Shown here: in pieces, positions 1 to 5,367 of the stretch
Layout: every line of letters begins with the position of its first letter
How positions within the stretch are numbered: position 1 is the stretch's first letter
From: an uncultured Parasutterella sp.
Lineage (GTDB): Bacteria > Pseudomonadota > Gammaproteobacteria > Burkholderiales > Burkholderiaceae_F
DNA length: 5,367 nt
NCBI GenBank assembly: GCA_900766055.1
Contig: CAAFTZ010000149.1
Coordinates: 1 to 5,367, forward strand
Reading direction: 5' to 3'
Notes under the pieces: generated by a model
The model's input: the letters and a program-made list of their open reading frames with translations, nothing else
Told to the model about the DNA's origin: nothing
The model's database searches: none
Made by a program: the position numbers and the translations under genes

Positions 1-245
1 CCAAATTTGATAGACAAATCGTGGGAGAGTAATAGATCAATAGATGAACATGATCTTCTTCTCCAAAGCACTCCAAAAGCCTGGCTTGCTCCCGTTGACA
101 CACTTCCGAAAAAAATTTCTTTTAGCCTTTCCAAGATCGTTTTCGTAGGTAAGCTACTACAAAGATCAATCTTTGGAACCCCGATAGTTGTCAAGTACTT
201 TGGGGTAGAGTTTCCCCTTAGTCTTGCGAAGCAAGACTCTCTTTT
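1..245 (-). pseudogene. tnpA: IS200/IS605-family TnpA (HUH/Y1 transposase) remnant, 5' part, frameshifted, cut by window edge
   Basis: TnpA is the single-strand HUH transposase that excises and inserts IS200/IS605 elements. Reading the minus strand, TKTILERLKEIF (about 146-111) is followed, after a one-base frame change in a run of seven T (plus-strand A at 109-115), by SEVCQREQARLLECFGEED, then HVHLLI, and continues to the window edge. The HVH (codons at 44-52) is the HUH metal-binding motif; the catalytic tyrosine would lie further on, outside the window. Removing one T restores EIFSEVCQ, so the break is a single-base indel. The N-terminus is also damaged: the usual segment before TKTILERL is reduced to traces such as IFVVAY, split by a further frame change. 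No intact start codon with a ribosome binding site is visible. Family assignment is confident from the motif and flanking pattern; the element is not functional as read. Confidence 0.8.
160..238 (-). repeat. Hairpin cluster at presumed left end of the IS200/IS605 remnant
   Basis: Seen directly: a perfect 8-bp inverted repeat with a 3-nt loop at 220-238 (AGTCTTGC/GCAAGACT), a GGGG/CCCC pair at 202-217, and a 16-nt palindrome at 160-175 (CAAAGAT-CA-ATCTTTG). IS200/IS605 elements have subterminal hairpins recognised by TnpA as single-stranded DNA, and IS200 also has stem-loops upstream of tnpA that act as a terminator and hide the tnpA start. Position just before the TnpA remnant fits such a left end. 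Which hairpin is the TnpA target, and the exact element boundary (about 240-246), is inferred. Confidence 0.5.
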
Positions 246-397
246 CTTGATTTGATTGGATAGAGTACGTTGCTCGAGCTGAATTCGGCGACTGCTGCAT
301 AAAGAAGAGGCCAATCTACCAATCTCGGCTGTTTCAAGAATCTCATTTGATTCTATTTGCCTACCATGACCTTCAAGTTCAGTCCGCTTGCGCCCCC
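246..397 (-). pseudogene. IS110-family transposase remnant, middle part in shifted frame
   Basis: After the stop of the preceding IS110 fragment, recognisable transposase sequence continues. The same frame reads GLNLKVMVGK before a second stop. A different frame then gives SNEILETAEIGRLA and SLCSSRRIQLEQRTLSNQIK (about 307-246). The RR.QLEQRT.LSNQI pattern matches the coiled segment that follows the catalytic region in IS110 transposases (Leu-rich, R..L...R..L.NQI). The homology stops sharply at about 246, where the IS200-type left-end sequence begins, which suggests the smaller element inserted into this gene. The frame stays open into the IS200 remnant and through the window edge, but that chimera joins two unrelated fragments and is unlikely to be a real protein. 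Confidence 0.65.
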
Positions 398-718
398 TTA
401 AATGAGAATAGCTGTAACGCTAATTGATCTAGCATTTTCAACGTAGTTCTGTACATCCTTGCCGTCGATAACCAGACAACGATATCCCCAAGCCTCTAAC
501 TTTTGAACTAAATAATTCATTTCAGTGCACGGCTCCAAGGCGAACGTCGTAGAGCTAAGCGCCTGGGCACTTTTCTCGAGCTCAGAATAGTCAAGCCGGT
601 CGATGCAGACCGCTTCACCATCTGTTGTTAACAGAGCAGCACCGACGCAATTCTTAGCTAAATCTATACCGATGGCTTCTGTATCGATCGTTTTTGCAAG
701 TATCCTTCTAACTGACAT
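398..718 (-). pseudogene. IS110-family transposase (DEDD recombinase), N-terminal fragment, 106 codons
   Basis: IS110-family transposases are DEDD (RuvC-like) recombinases that work with a serine and, in characterised members, a bridge RNA. The fragment reads MSVRRILAKT..EAIGIDLAKN.., with the first catalytic Asp at residue 19 in GIDLAKN and the Glu at residue 62 in FALEPC, then YRCLVIDGKDVQNYVENARS. The usual K.D..DA stretch carrying the last two acidic residues is missing; the frame ends TAILI-stop. Normal family length is about 300-400 residues, so this is roughly the first third. I chose the ATG at 718, not the TTG at 781, because AAAGGAG lies 5 nt upstream (724-730) and family homology begins there. 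The downstream part survives out of frame at 246-397. Confidence 0.8.
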
Positions 719-796
719 GGAATCTCCTTTAATGAGAACTTTGTCACTTTCATTTTGCTCCCTCTGTCTCGTTGGGAGCAAAGGGGTTCCATGTCA
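713..796 (-). other. Folded leader of the IS110 transposase: nested stems, possible bridge-RNA or translation-control remnant
   Basis: Two nested inverted repeats are visible. The outer arms are TGACATGGAA (713-722) and TTCCATGTCA (787-796), a perfect 10-bp stem. The inner arms are TTTGCTCCC (754-762) and GGGAGCAAA (774-782), a perfect 9-bp stem with an 11-nt loop. On the minus-strand transcript the outer stem covers the transposase start codon, with the Shine-Dalgarno sequence just inside. IS110-group elements encode a structured bridge RNA in the non-coding DNA before the transposase gene, so this may be part of one; equally it may be a simple stem limiting transposase translation. IS1111-type members carry their RNA on the other side, which weakens the first idea. 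Pairing is seen; function is inferred. Confidence 0.4.
724..730 (-). promoter_or_regulatory. Ribosome binding site of the IS110 transposase
   Basis: The minus strand reads AAAGGAG, then five bases, then ATG at 718. This strong Shine-Dalgarno sequence fixes the start codon of the IS110 fragment and excludes the longer frame that opens at 781. Confidence 0.75.
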
Positions 797-870
797 TTAA
801 TGAGCTTTGAGATTGAAAACACAATGAGAACCCGTAGATAACTGCATATGATTCAAAACGTTAATCGTAA

Positions 871-1191
871 AAACACTGCTAATGCCATAAGCTTTGTTCA
901 TTGTCGCGCAAGCTCGGCAACTGCGCAGTCTATCTACTTAGACATCGAGTCTTTGAAAAGGCGCCTGTATTGACACGCAAAGAACTTGATACGGAACTCA
1001 GGCATCAATACAGCAGTGACTATCGAGCGATGCCCTCGGCTGCTGCCTCCGCGCAAGGACCAAGAGTTTGGGCACAAACGAAAAGATTGTTACAGCAACT
1101 TAATAGACAAAACACAAGGCATATGTTTCACAGACCTACTAAAATTAAAGAATGTGGAAGAGTAAGTTTACTTTGGACATTTTCGTTTTAA
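871..1191 (+). pseudogene. tnpB: TnpB (IS605 OrfB) N-terminal remnant
   Basis: TnpB proteins are RNA-guided RuvC-like nucleases carried by IS200/IS605 and IS607 elements. From about 880 the plus strand reads HKLCSLSRKLGNCAVYLLRH, then VFEKAPVLTRKELDTELRHQ and SSDYRAMPSAAASAQ. This is the N-terminal layout of one TnpB group: a YLLR helix, then a LT..(E/D)L segment, then YRA(M/L)P. Later PTKIKECGRVSLLWT resembles the RP..P.YK..GR.SLLWT stretch that follows. The middle is degraded and the frame ends at 1189-1191, far short of the usual 350-450 residues, so the RuvC catalytic residues and zinc finger are gone. No ATG or ribosome binding site is visible; upstream the frame is closed by stops, and the only listed start is a TTG at 901 inside the homology. 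I see no guide-RNA/right-end region here. Confidence 0.6.
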
Positions 1192-1201
1192 GCAGGATCA
1201 C

Positions 1202-1228
1202 GAGTTATAAATAATCGGCATCTAACTC
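1202..1228. promoter_or_regulatory. Inverted repeat with -10-like box before the MarR gene; candidate autoregulatory operator
   Basis: GAGTTA (1202-1207) and TAACTC (1223-1228) are perfect inverted arms separated by 15 nt. TATAAA at 1206-1211 looks like a -10 box overlapping the left arm; no convincing -35 is seen. MarR-family repressors commonly bind such repeats in their own promoters. The assignment is inference from position and symmetry only. Confidence 0.3.
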
Positions 1229-1231
1229 AAC

Positions 1232-1789
1232 ATGAAATTTCATAAAAGATCTATTCCAACCCGAGAAAGCTTGGTCAACATGCATGAGGGGCGCTTGGGC
1301 AAGACAGAACTATCAGCCCCAGAATTATTTTTATCTTTATTAGCTCTTGCAGATAAAAGCCGCCACGTGATCTACGAAAAGCGAGAACATCTTTACGGTC
1401 TTTCAGAAGGAAACATCAACTTCCTAATGGCCTTGTACCGGAACGGTCCTCTTCATCTAATTGAACTTGCCAAAGTAATGGGTGTTAAAAAGTCCACCGC
1501 TTCGGTCATGATTAAAAGAATGATGACAAAAGAATGTAGCCTCTTCACCATTTCCTCTGATAACAGGGATGCTAGATTGAAAGTCCTGAAGCTTACACAA
1601 GAAGGTTCCAATTTCATTAAGCAAACCCTGTTGCCAGGCCTTTATGAAGACATCACTCGGTTCTATTCTCCTCTCAAGTTAAACGAACAGGAAAAATTTA
1701 TTTCCCTCATTGATCGCGTTTTAAATCAAAAGAAACCCGAAAGCGCTGTTAATCGGCACTTAAAGAAGTCATCGGATCTCAAATCCTAA
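1232..1789 (+). CDS. MarR-family transcriptional regulator
   Basis: This is a 185-residue dimeric winged-helix repressor of the MarR family, cytoplasmic and DNA-binding, whose members often release DNA on binding phenolic or drug-like ligands and frequently control efflux pumps. Residues 30-50 fit helix 1. LSEGNINFLMALYRNGPLHL (57-76) leads into the helix-turn-helix IELAKVMGVKKSTASVMIKR (77-96), and the wing carries DNRDARLKVLKLTQEG (110-125), matching the family signature D.R..R...L.LT..G. Residues 131-170 fit the C-terminal dimer helices; a Lys-rich tail follows. The ATG at 1232 lacks a clear ribosome binding site and an in-frame stop lies at 1223, so the start is here or at the ATG at 1280 (residue 17), which has a weak GAGAAAG upstream. 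It converges on the RND gene, 6 bp separating the stops. The frame looks intact. The pump is a plausible target, not a proven one. Confidence 0.88.
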   Translation: MKFHKRSIPTRESLVNMHEGRLGKTELSAPELFLSLLALADKSRHVIYEKREHLYGLSEGNINFLMALYRNGPLHLIELAKVMGVKKSTASVMIKRMMTKECSLFTISSDNRDARLKVLKLTQEGSNFIKQTLLPGLYEDITRFYSPLKLNEQEKFISLIDRVLNQKKPESAVNRHLKKSSDLKS

Positions 1790-1795
1790 CTCAGC

Positions 1796-4700
1796 CTATT
1801 TTTTCTTTCTTAAGAACCAAAGACAGAAAACAGGGATAAAGAAGGTGGCAATAAAGGTGGATGCCAGCATCCCGCCGAAGACCCCCGTACCCATAGACTC
1901 GCGGGCGGCGGCTCCGGCTCCCTGCGCTGTCATTAACGGCACAACTCCAAAGATAAAAGCCAAGGAGGTCATAATAATCGGCCTTAATCAAAGTCTCGCT
2001 GCTTCAAGAGCAGCTTCTCTCACAGACATACCCTCTTCCACTTTCTGGATTGCAAATTCCAAAACCAAAATAGCATTTTTGGCTGACAAGCCGACCAAAA
2101 CCAAAAGTCCTATCTGAAAATAGATATCGTTATTAAAGCCGCGCACGTAAACTGCGACAAGGGCACCTGCAATAGCAAAAGGGATAGAAAGGACCACTGC
2201 GAACGGCAGTGACCATTTTTCAAACTGAGCTGCGAGCACCAAAAAAATAACAATCAATCCAAAGACAAAAGCTATGGTCGAAGATTGACCAATTTGTTTT
2301 TCCTGATAGGCTTGTCCAACCCATTGGAGTTCATAATCTTCGCCCAATGTAGCAAGTGCGCACTCTTCAATGACACGAATAAGTTCGCCCGAACTAACTT
2401 CTGGCGCACCTTGGGCATTCATATTGGCAGCCAATATTCCGTTTAACTTGGCTAAAGACTCGGGGCCTGCAATTCTAGTTAAAGTTGCAACTGAACTTAA
2501 GGGCACCATTTTTCCTTCATTATTTCTCACATAAAGTTCTTTTAAACTTTCTGGAGTCATACGGAAATTGGCATCGGCCTGAACGATTACTCGGTTAACT
2601 TTGCCGTTGCGTGTGAAGTCATTTATATACTTTCCGCCTAAAAAACAGCCCACCGTATTATAAATATCGGAAAGTTTAATTCCCATACTGATTGCTTTTG
2701 TCTCATCCACATTCAGCATGAGTTGAGGGGATTCCGCATTTAATACAAGACGTGAGGACGCGACTTCCGGTCTTTTTCTTAATGCTTCAAGAAATGCATT
2801 GGCATGCGTTTCTAATTCCTTAGCATCGTCGCTGTATTTCGACTGTATGAAAAATTCAACTCCTCCAGCCTTGCCAATACCTTTGACAGCAGGAGGATTA
2901 GATACCTGAGCGACGGCATGAGGATTATCTCGAGCAATTTTTGAAATATCTTTAAGAACCTCCGCTGCACTCCGCTTCCGTTCATCCCAATCTTTTAACT
3001 GGATAGAAAGAGAGGAGGCGTTTGGTTTAGAGTCATTCGTAATGTTGTCGTTGGCCATTAAGGCAGAGATACCTGTAACCTCGGAAATTCCACGAATTTC
3101 AGAAATAAGCTCTTTAACAACTTCTTCTGTTCTATCGAGAGCCGCCCCCTCGGGTAACTGAATCGACATGCGTAAAATGCCTTGATCCTCTACGGGTACA
3201 AAGGATGTCGGTATCACCTGAAGCAGATAGACCGTGATTCCTCCGGCCGCTGCTAGTGCAATTAAACCTGACCAAGGCCGTAGTAAGAGCTTATCTACGC
3301 CCCTTGCAAAAGTATTTTTTACTGCTTCAAAACCGCTATTAAAGGCAGAGAAAAAACGATTGTCTTTTCCTTTTTTCTTAAGAATAAGCGCACATAAGGC
3401 TGGACTTAAAGTTAAGGCCACAAATCCGGAGATCACAACCGAGAGGCAGATAGTGACTGCAAATTGTCTGTATAGCTGACCCGCAATACCTCCCAAGAAT
3501 GCAACAGGAATGAACACGGTACTAAGAACAAGAACAATAGCTACGAGTGCACTCCCGACTTCTTTCATCGCTTTTTCTGCGGAAGCTTTAGGAGATAAGT
3601 TTTCCGTATCAATAACCCTTTGCACATTTTCAATAACAACAATCGCATCATCAACCACAATGCCAATTGCGAGCGTCATCGCAAAGAGAGTGAGCGTATT
3701 AATAGAAAAATTGAGCATCCATAAACCGGCAAGCGTGCCAATAAGAGAAACCGGCACCGCAAGCATCGGGATGATGGTGGCTCGAATACTCTGCAGAAAA
3801 AGGAACACCACTAAAAGCACTAGCACAATAGCTTCCAACAGCGTTTGGATAACCTTATTCAAGCCTATCTGTACAAATTTTGAATTATCGTCTGTAATCT
3901 CATAAGAAATATTGTCTGGAAAATGCTTTGAAATCTGACTCAACGTTGCTTTAACACGCTCTGAAGTCTGAAGAGAATTTGCCCCCGGCTGGAGATAGAC
4001 CGCAAAAGTTACACTTGGAACGTTATTAAACATGTTGTAGGCTTCGTAACTTCTATTGCCTACTTCAATACGTGAGATATCCATAAGGCGCACAATTCCG
4101 TCTGCACCTTTAGAAAGAATGATAATGTTGCCGAATTCTTCCGGAGTCAGCAGCTGTCCCTTGGTTCTGACCGTGTAATAAAGCTGTTGACTGCCATTGG
4201 TGGGGCCAGTCCCGATTTTTCCTGCCGAGTACTGATTATTTTGATCCGAGATCGCGTCTGAAACATCTTGGACAGTAACAGAAAGTTTTGCCATTTTCAG
4301 AGGATCTAACCAAATACGCATAGCGCTTTGGGAGGTTCCGAAGATTGTCACATCCCCCACCCCCTGAACCCGCTTAATCTGATCAATGATATTAAGATTT
4401 ACAAAGTCTGCTAATTGGGCCGGTGTATAGGAACCGTCCTTAGAAAACACCGGTACTAACATGAGTGTTTCTTCACTGCGTTTTCTAACAGTCACTCCAT
4501 TCTTGCGAACAACTTCCGGAAGACTGTTTTCAGCACTTCTTACTCGGTTGTTGATTTCTAACATCGCATCATTTGGATCAGTTCCGACCTCAAAAGTGCA
4601 AGTAATTCGAATCTCTCCATTAGATTTGATTGAGGTATTGAAATAAGAAAGTCCTTCAATCCCAGATAACTGATCCTCAATAGGAGAGGCCACGGTCCTT

Positions 4701-4876
4701 GCCAAAGTCATAGAATCCGCGCCTTCGTAAGAAGTACTGATCATTACAGTCGGAGGAGAAATCTCCGGATATTGAGAAAAGGGCAAGAACCATCCTGCTA
4801 TAAGGCCCGCCAAACAGATCAAAATCGACAAGACAGAAGCAAAAACCGGACGGTTTATACAAAACTGAGAAAGCAA
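1796..4876 (-). pseudogene. RND (HAE1/AcrB-like) multidrug efflux transporter, interrupted by in-frame TGA at codon 963
   Basis: RND pumps are trimeric inner-membrane proton antiporters that pass drugs to a periplasmic adaptor and outer-membrane channel. MLSQFCINRPVFASVLSI opens TM1. The porter domain contains DPNDAMLEINNRVRSAE (100-116). TM2-TM6 span about 340-500 and include GIVVDDAI with the proton-relay pair D409/D410. TM7 is near 535-553 and the second porter half follows. TM8-TM10 lie at about 867-940, with SAKNAILVLE holding relay lysine K933. The frame is open for 962 codons (4876-1991), then TGA (1990-1988), then LRPIIMTSLAFIFGVVPL and a normal TM11-TM12 end to TAG at 1796. The total is 1026 codons, near family length. 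The TGA stands where AcrB has R971. TTG is the only start possible (in-frame TGA at 4886-4888), with GAGG 7 nt upstream. A 962-residue product would lack TM12 and essential residues, so it is probably inactive. Confidence 0.9.
1988..1990 (-). other. Premature TGA codon within the RND gene
   Basis: The minus strand reads GCG AGA CTT TGA TTA AGG CCG. The same frame continues for 63 family-like codons to TAG (1796-1798). No frame change is needed, so this is a nonsense substitution; CGA (Arg) to TGA is one C-to-T transition. Confidence 0.85.
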
Positions 4877-4882
4877 AGTTTT

Positions 4883-4887
4883 ACCTC
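4883..4887 (-). promoter_or_regulatory. Ribosome binding site of the RND gene, deciding a TTG start
   Basis: The minus strand reads TTGAGGTAAAACT followed by TTG CTT TCT CAG. GAGGT lies 6 nt before the TTG at 4876, and the TGA overlapping it is in frame, so no start further upstream is possible. Homology to RND N-termini (FCINRPVFA) begins at this codon. Confidence 0.7.
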
Positions 4888-4897
4888 AATAATCTTT

Positions 4898-4924
4898 GTT
4901 AGTCGGCTAACATTCTGCATTCTA
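4898..4924 (-). promoter_or_regulatory. Candidate promoter -10 and operator before the RND gene
   Basis: GTTAG (4898-4902) and CTAAC (4907-4911) form a 5-bp inverted repeat around four bases, 11 bp upstream of the Shine-Dalgarno. On the minus strand TAGAAT (4924-4919) is a five-of-six match to a -10 box, which would place the transcription start at the edge of the repeat. No good -35 is visible. The geometry resembles MarR-type operators such as the GTTGA/TCAAC arms described for MexR, but the link to the neighbouring MarR protein is inference. Confidence 0.3.
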
Positions 4925-5047
4925 ATCTAGTTCAATCAGACGATATGGACTTCTATTTTTTTTGTTACAAACTCTCTAATTCCGCTACCTCAAACACAAT
5001 CAATGACCGTACTTATGAAATTTTTGAATCTTTTATTTATTCTCAGC

Positions 5048-5083
5048 CATAAAAATTGAGCTTGAAACCCTACGATTTCAAGC
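5048..5083 (-). terminator. Rho-independent terminator, minus strand
   Basis: The minus strand reads GCTTGAAA, an 8-nt loop (TCGTAGGG), TTTCAAGC, then TCAATTTTTATGG. The 8-bp perfect stem followed by a run of five T is a standard intrinsic terminator shape, although the stem is AT-rich and three bases separate it from the T run. It lies 33 nt after the TAG of the open frame at 5116 and upstream of the RND gene, so it would separate the two transcriptionally. Confidence 0.6.
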
Positions 5084-5115
5084 CCCGACCTTCTCAACAA
5101 AACCCGAGGAAATTG

Positions 5116-5367
5116 CTAAGAATCTTTTTTTGGTCTAATTACTACAATCACTACAACCTTTATCGGCTTCCTTTCGGTTCTTTTCCCGATTCCATTTCCG
5201 CCTTGTCCTCTCTCTTGGTTTCCTTCTTTTCTGACTCTCCTCTCATCTTTTGAACTGCTCTCTCCTCGGTTCCCATTACCCTTATTACCACCCGTTCCTC
5301 TGCTATCGGCTTGGCAAATCGCGCTTCCGTTGATGACCAAGCTTCCGGCTGAATCGTCATCAACAGA
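5116..5367 (-). CDS. Unidentified reading frame, 3' end only, runs off the window
   Basis: I do not recognise this protein. The frame is open from the window edge to TAG at 5116-5118 and encodes 83 residues: SVDDDSAGSLVINGSAICQ, then a Gly/Asn/Arg/Lys/Glu-rich hydrophilic stretch, then KPIKVVVIVVIRPKKDS. A second frame on the same strand is open from the edge to TAA at 5160 and ends in a Glu/Lys-rich tail, so I cannot be sure which, if either, is coding. The minus-strand terminator 33 nt after the first stop favours a genuine gene end here. Operon convention would predict a membrane-fusion protein before an RND gene, but I see no recognisable adaptor-protein sequence in either frame. The strand is strongly purine-biased, which by itself suppresses stop codons of some kinds. 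Confidence 0.25.
   Translation of the reverse strand, partial: SVDDDSAGSLVINGSAICQADSRGTGGNKGNGNRGESSSKDERRVRKEGNQERGQGGNGIGKRTERKPIKVVVIVVIRPKKDS

Noticed and set aside
7..255. Plus-strand open frame of 82 codons
   Set aside because: It is antisense to the TnpA remnant, which has clear family motifs on the minus strand; no ribosome binding site or homology.
603..800. Plus-strand open frame of 65 codons
   Set aside because: Antisense shadow of the IS110 transposase start and leader.
1790..1815. Terminator between the MarR and RND genes
   Set aside because: A T-rich stretch follows the MarR stop, but only a weak 4-bp GGAT/ATCC stem precedes it; not enough to call.
1988..1990. Selenocysteine or reassigned TGA in the RND gene
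   Set aside because: The position is an arginine in the family, not cysteine or tryptophan, and I recognised no selenocysteine insertion element after it; a CGA-to-TGA mutation explains it in one step.
1791..1991. Minus-strand frame starting MIKADYYDLL just after the RND stop
   Set aside because: It is an out-of-frame reading of the RND tail. The frame that continues directly through the TGA gives LRPIIMTSLAF and the expected TM11-TM12, so no separate gene is present.
3234..3905. Two plus-strand open frames opposite the RND gene
   Set aside because: They mirror well-conserved membrane segments of the RND protein on the minus strand and have no recognisable features of their own.
5060..5083. 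Possible CRISPR repeat (palindromic GCTTGAAA...TTTCAAGC)
   Set aside because: Only one copy is present and no spacers follow; on the minus strand it is followed by a T run, so a terminator is the simpler reading.

Overview
The window looks like chromosomal accessory DNA from a Gram-negative, fairly AT-rich bacterium, probably a proteobacterium. The main evidence is a tripartite-type RND (HAE1/AcrB-like) inner-membrane efflux transporter beside a MarR-family repressor, set among decayed insertion sequences. I cannot name the species from the sequence alone.

Left part (1-1191): a graveyard of mobile elements. On the minus strand, bases 1-245 hold the 5' half of an IS200/IS605-type TnpA (HUH transposase) with a one-base frameshift and a damaged N-terminus, preceded by hairpins typical of an IS200/IS605 left end. 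It sits inside, or directly abuts, an IS110-family transposase gene, also on the minus strand. The first 106 codons of that gene (718-398) have a good ribosome binding site; the following part (397-246) survives only in another frame. The IS110 leader (713-796) can fold into a 10-bp outer stem that traps the start codon, enclosing a 9-bp hairpin. On the plus strand, about 871-1191 is a TnpB (IS605 OrfB) N-terminal remnant. None of these elements looks functional.

Middle part (1202-4876): an apparently intact MarR-type regulator on the plus strand converges on the RND pump gene on the minus strand, with only 6 bp between their stop codons. The RND reading frame (TTG start, GAGG ribosome binding site) keeps the TM4 Asp-Asp pair and the TM10 Lys of the proton relay. 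At codon 963 it is broken by an in-frame TGA, after which another 63 codons of good RND sequence (rest of TM11, TM12) run to the normal end. By my alignment the TGA falls exactly on the codon for the essential arginine equivalent to AcrB R971, and CGA to TGA is a single transition.

Right part (4877-5367): the RND upstream region, with an inverted repeat just before the ribosome binding site, then a minus-strand rho-independent terminator (about 5048-5083). Beyond it is the 3' end of an unidentified minus-strand reading frame running off the window. No membrane-fusion protein or outer-membrane channel gene is recognisable here, so the pump gene has lost, or never had, its usual operon partners nearby. 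Overall the picture is a locus undergoing decay: dead transposons on one side, a regulator left intact, and a pump gene broken by one nonsense codon.
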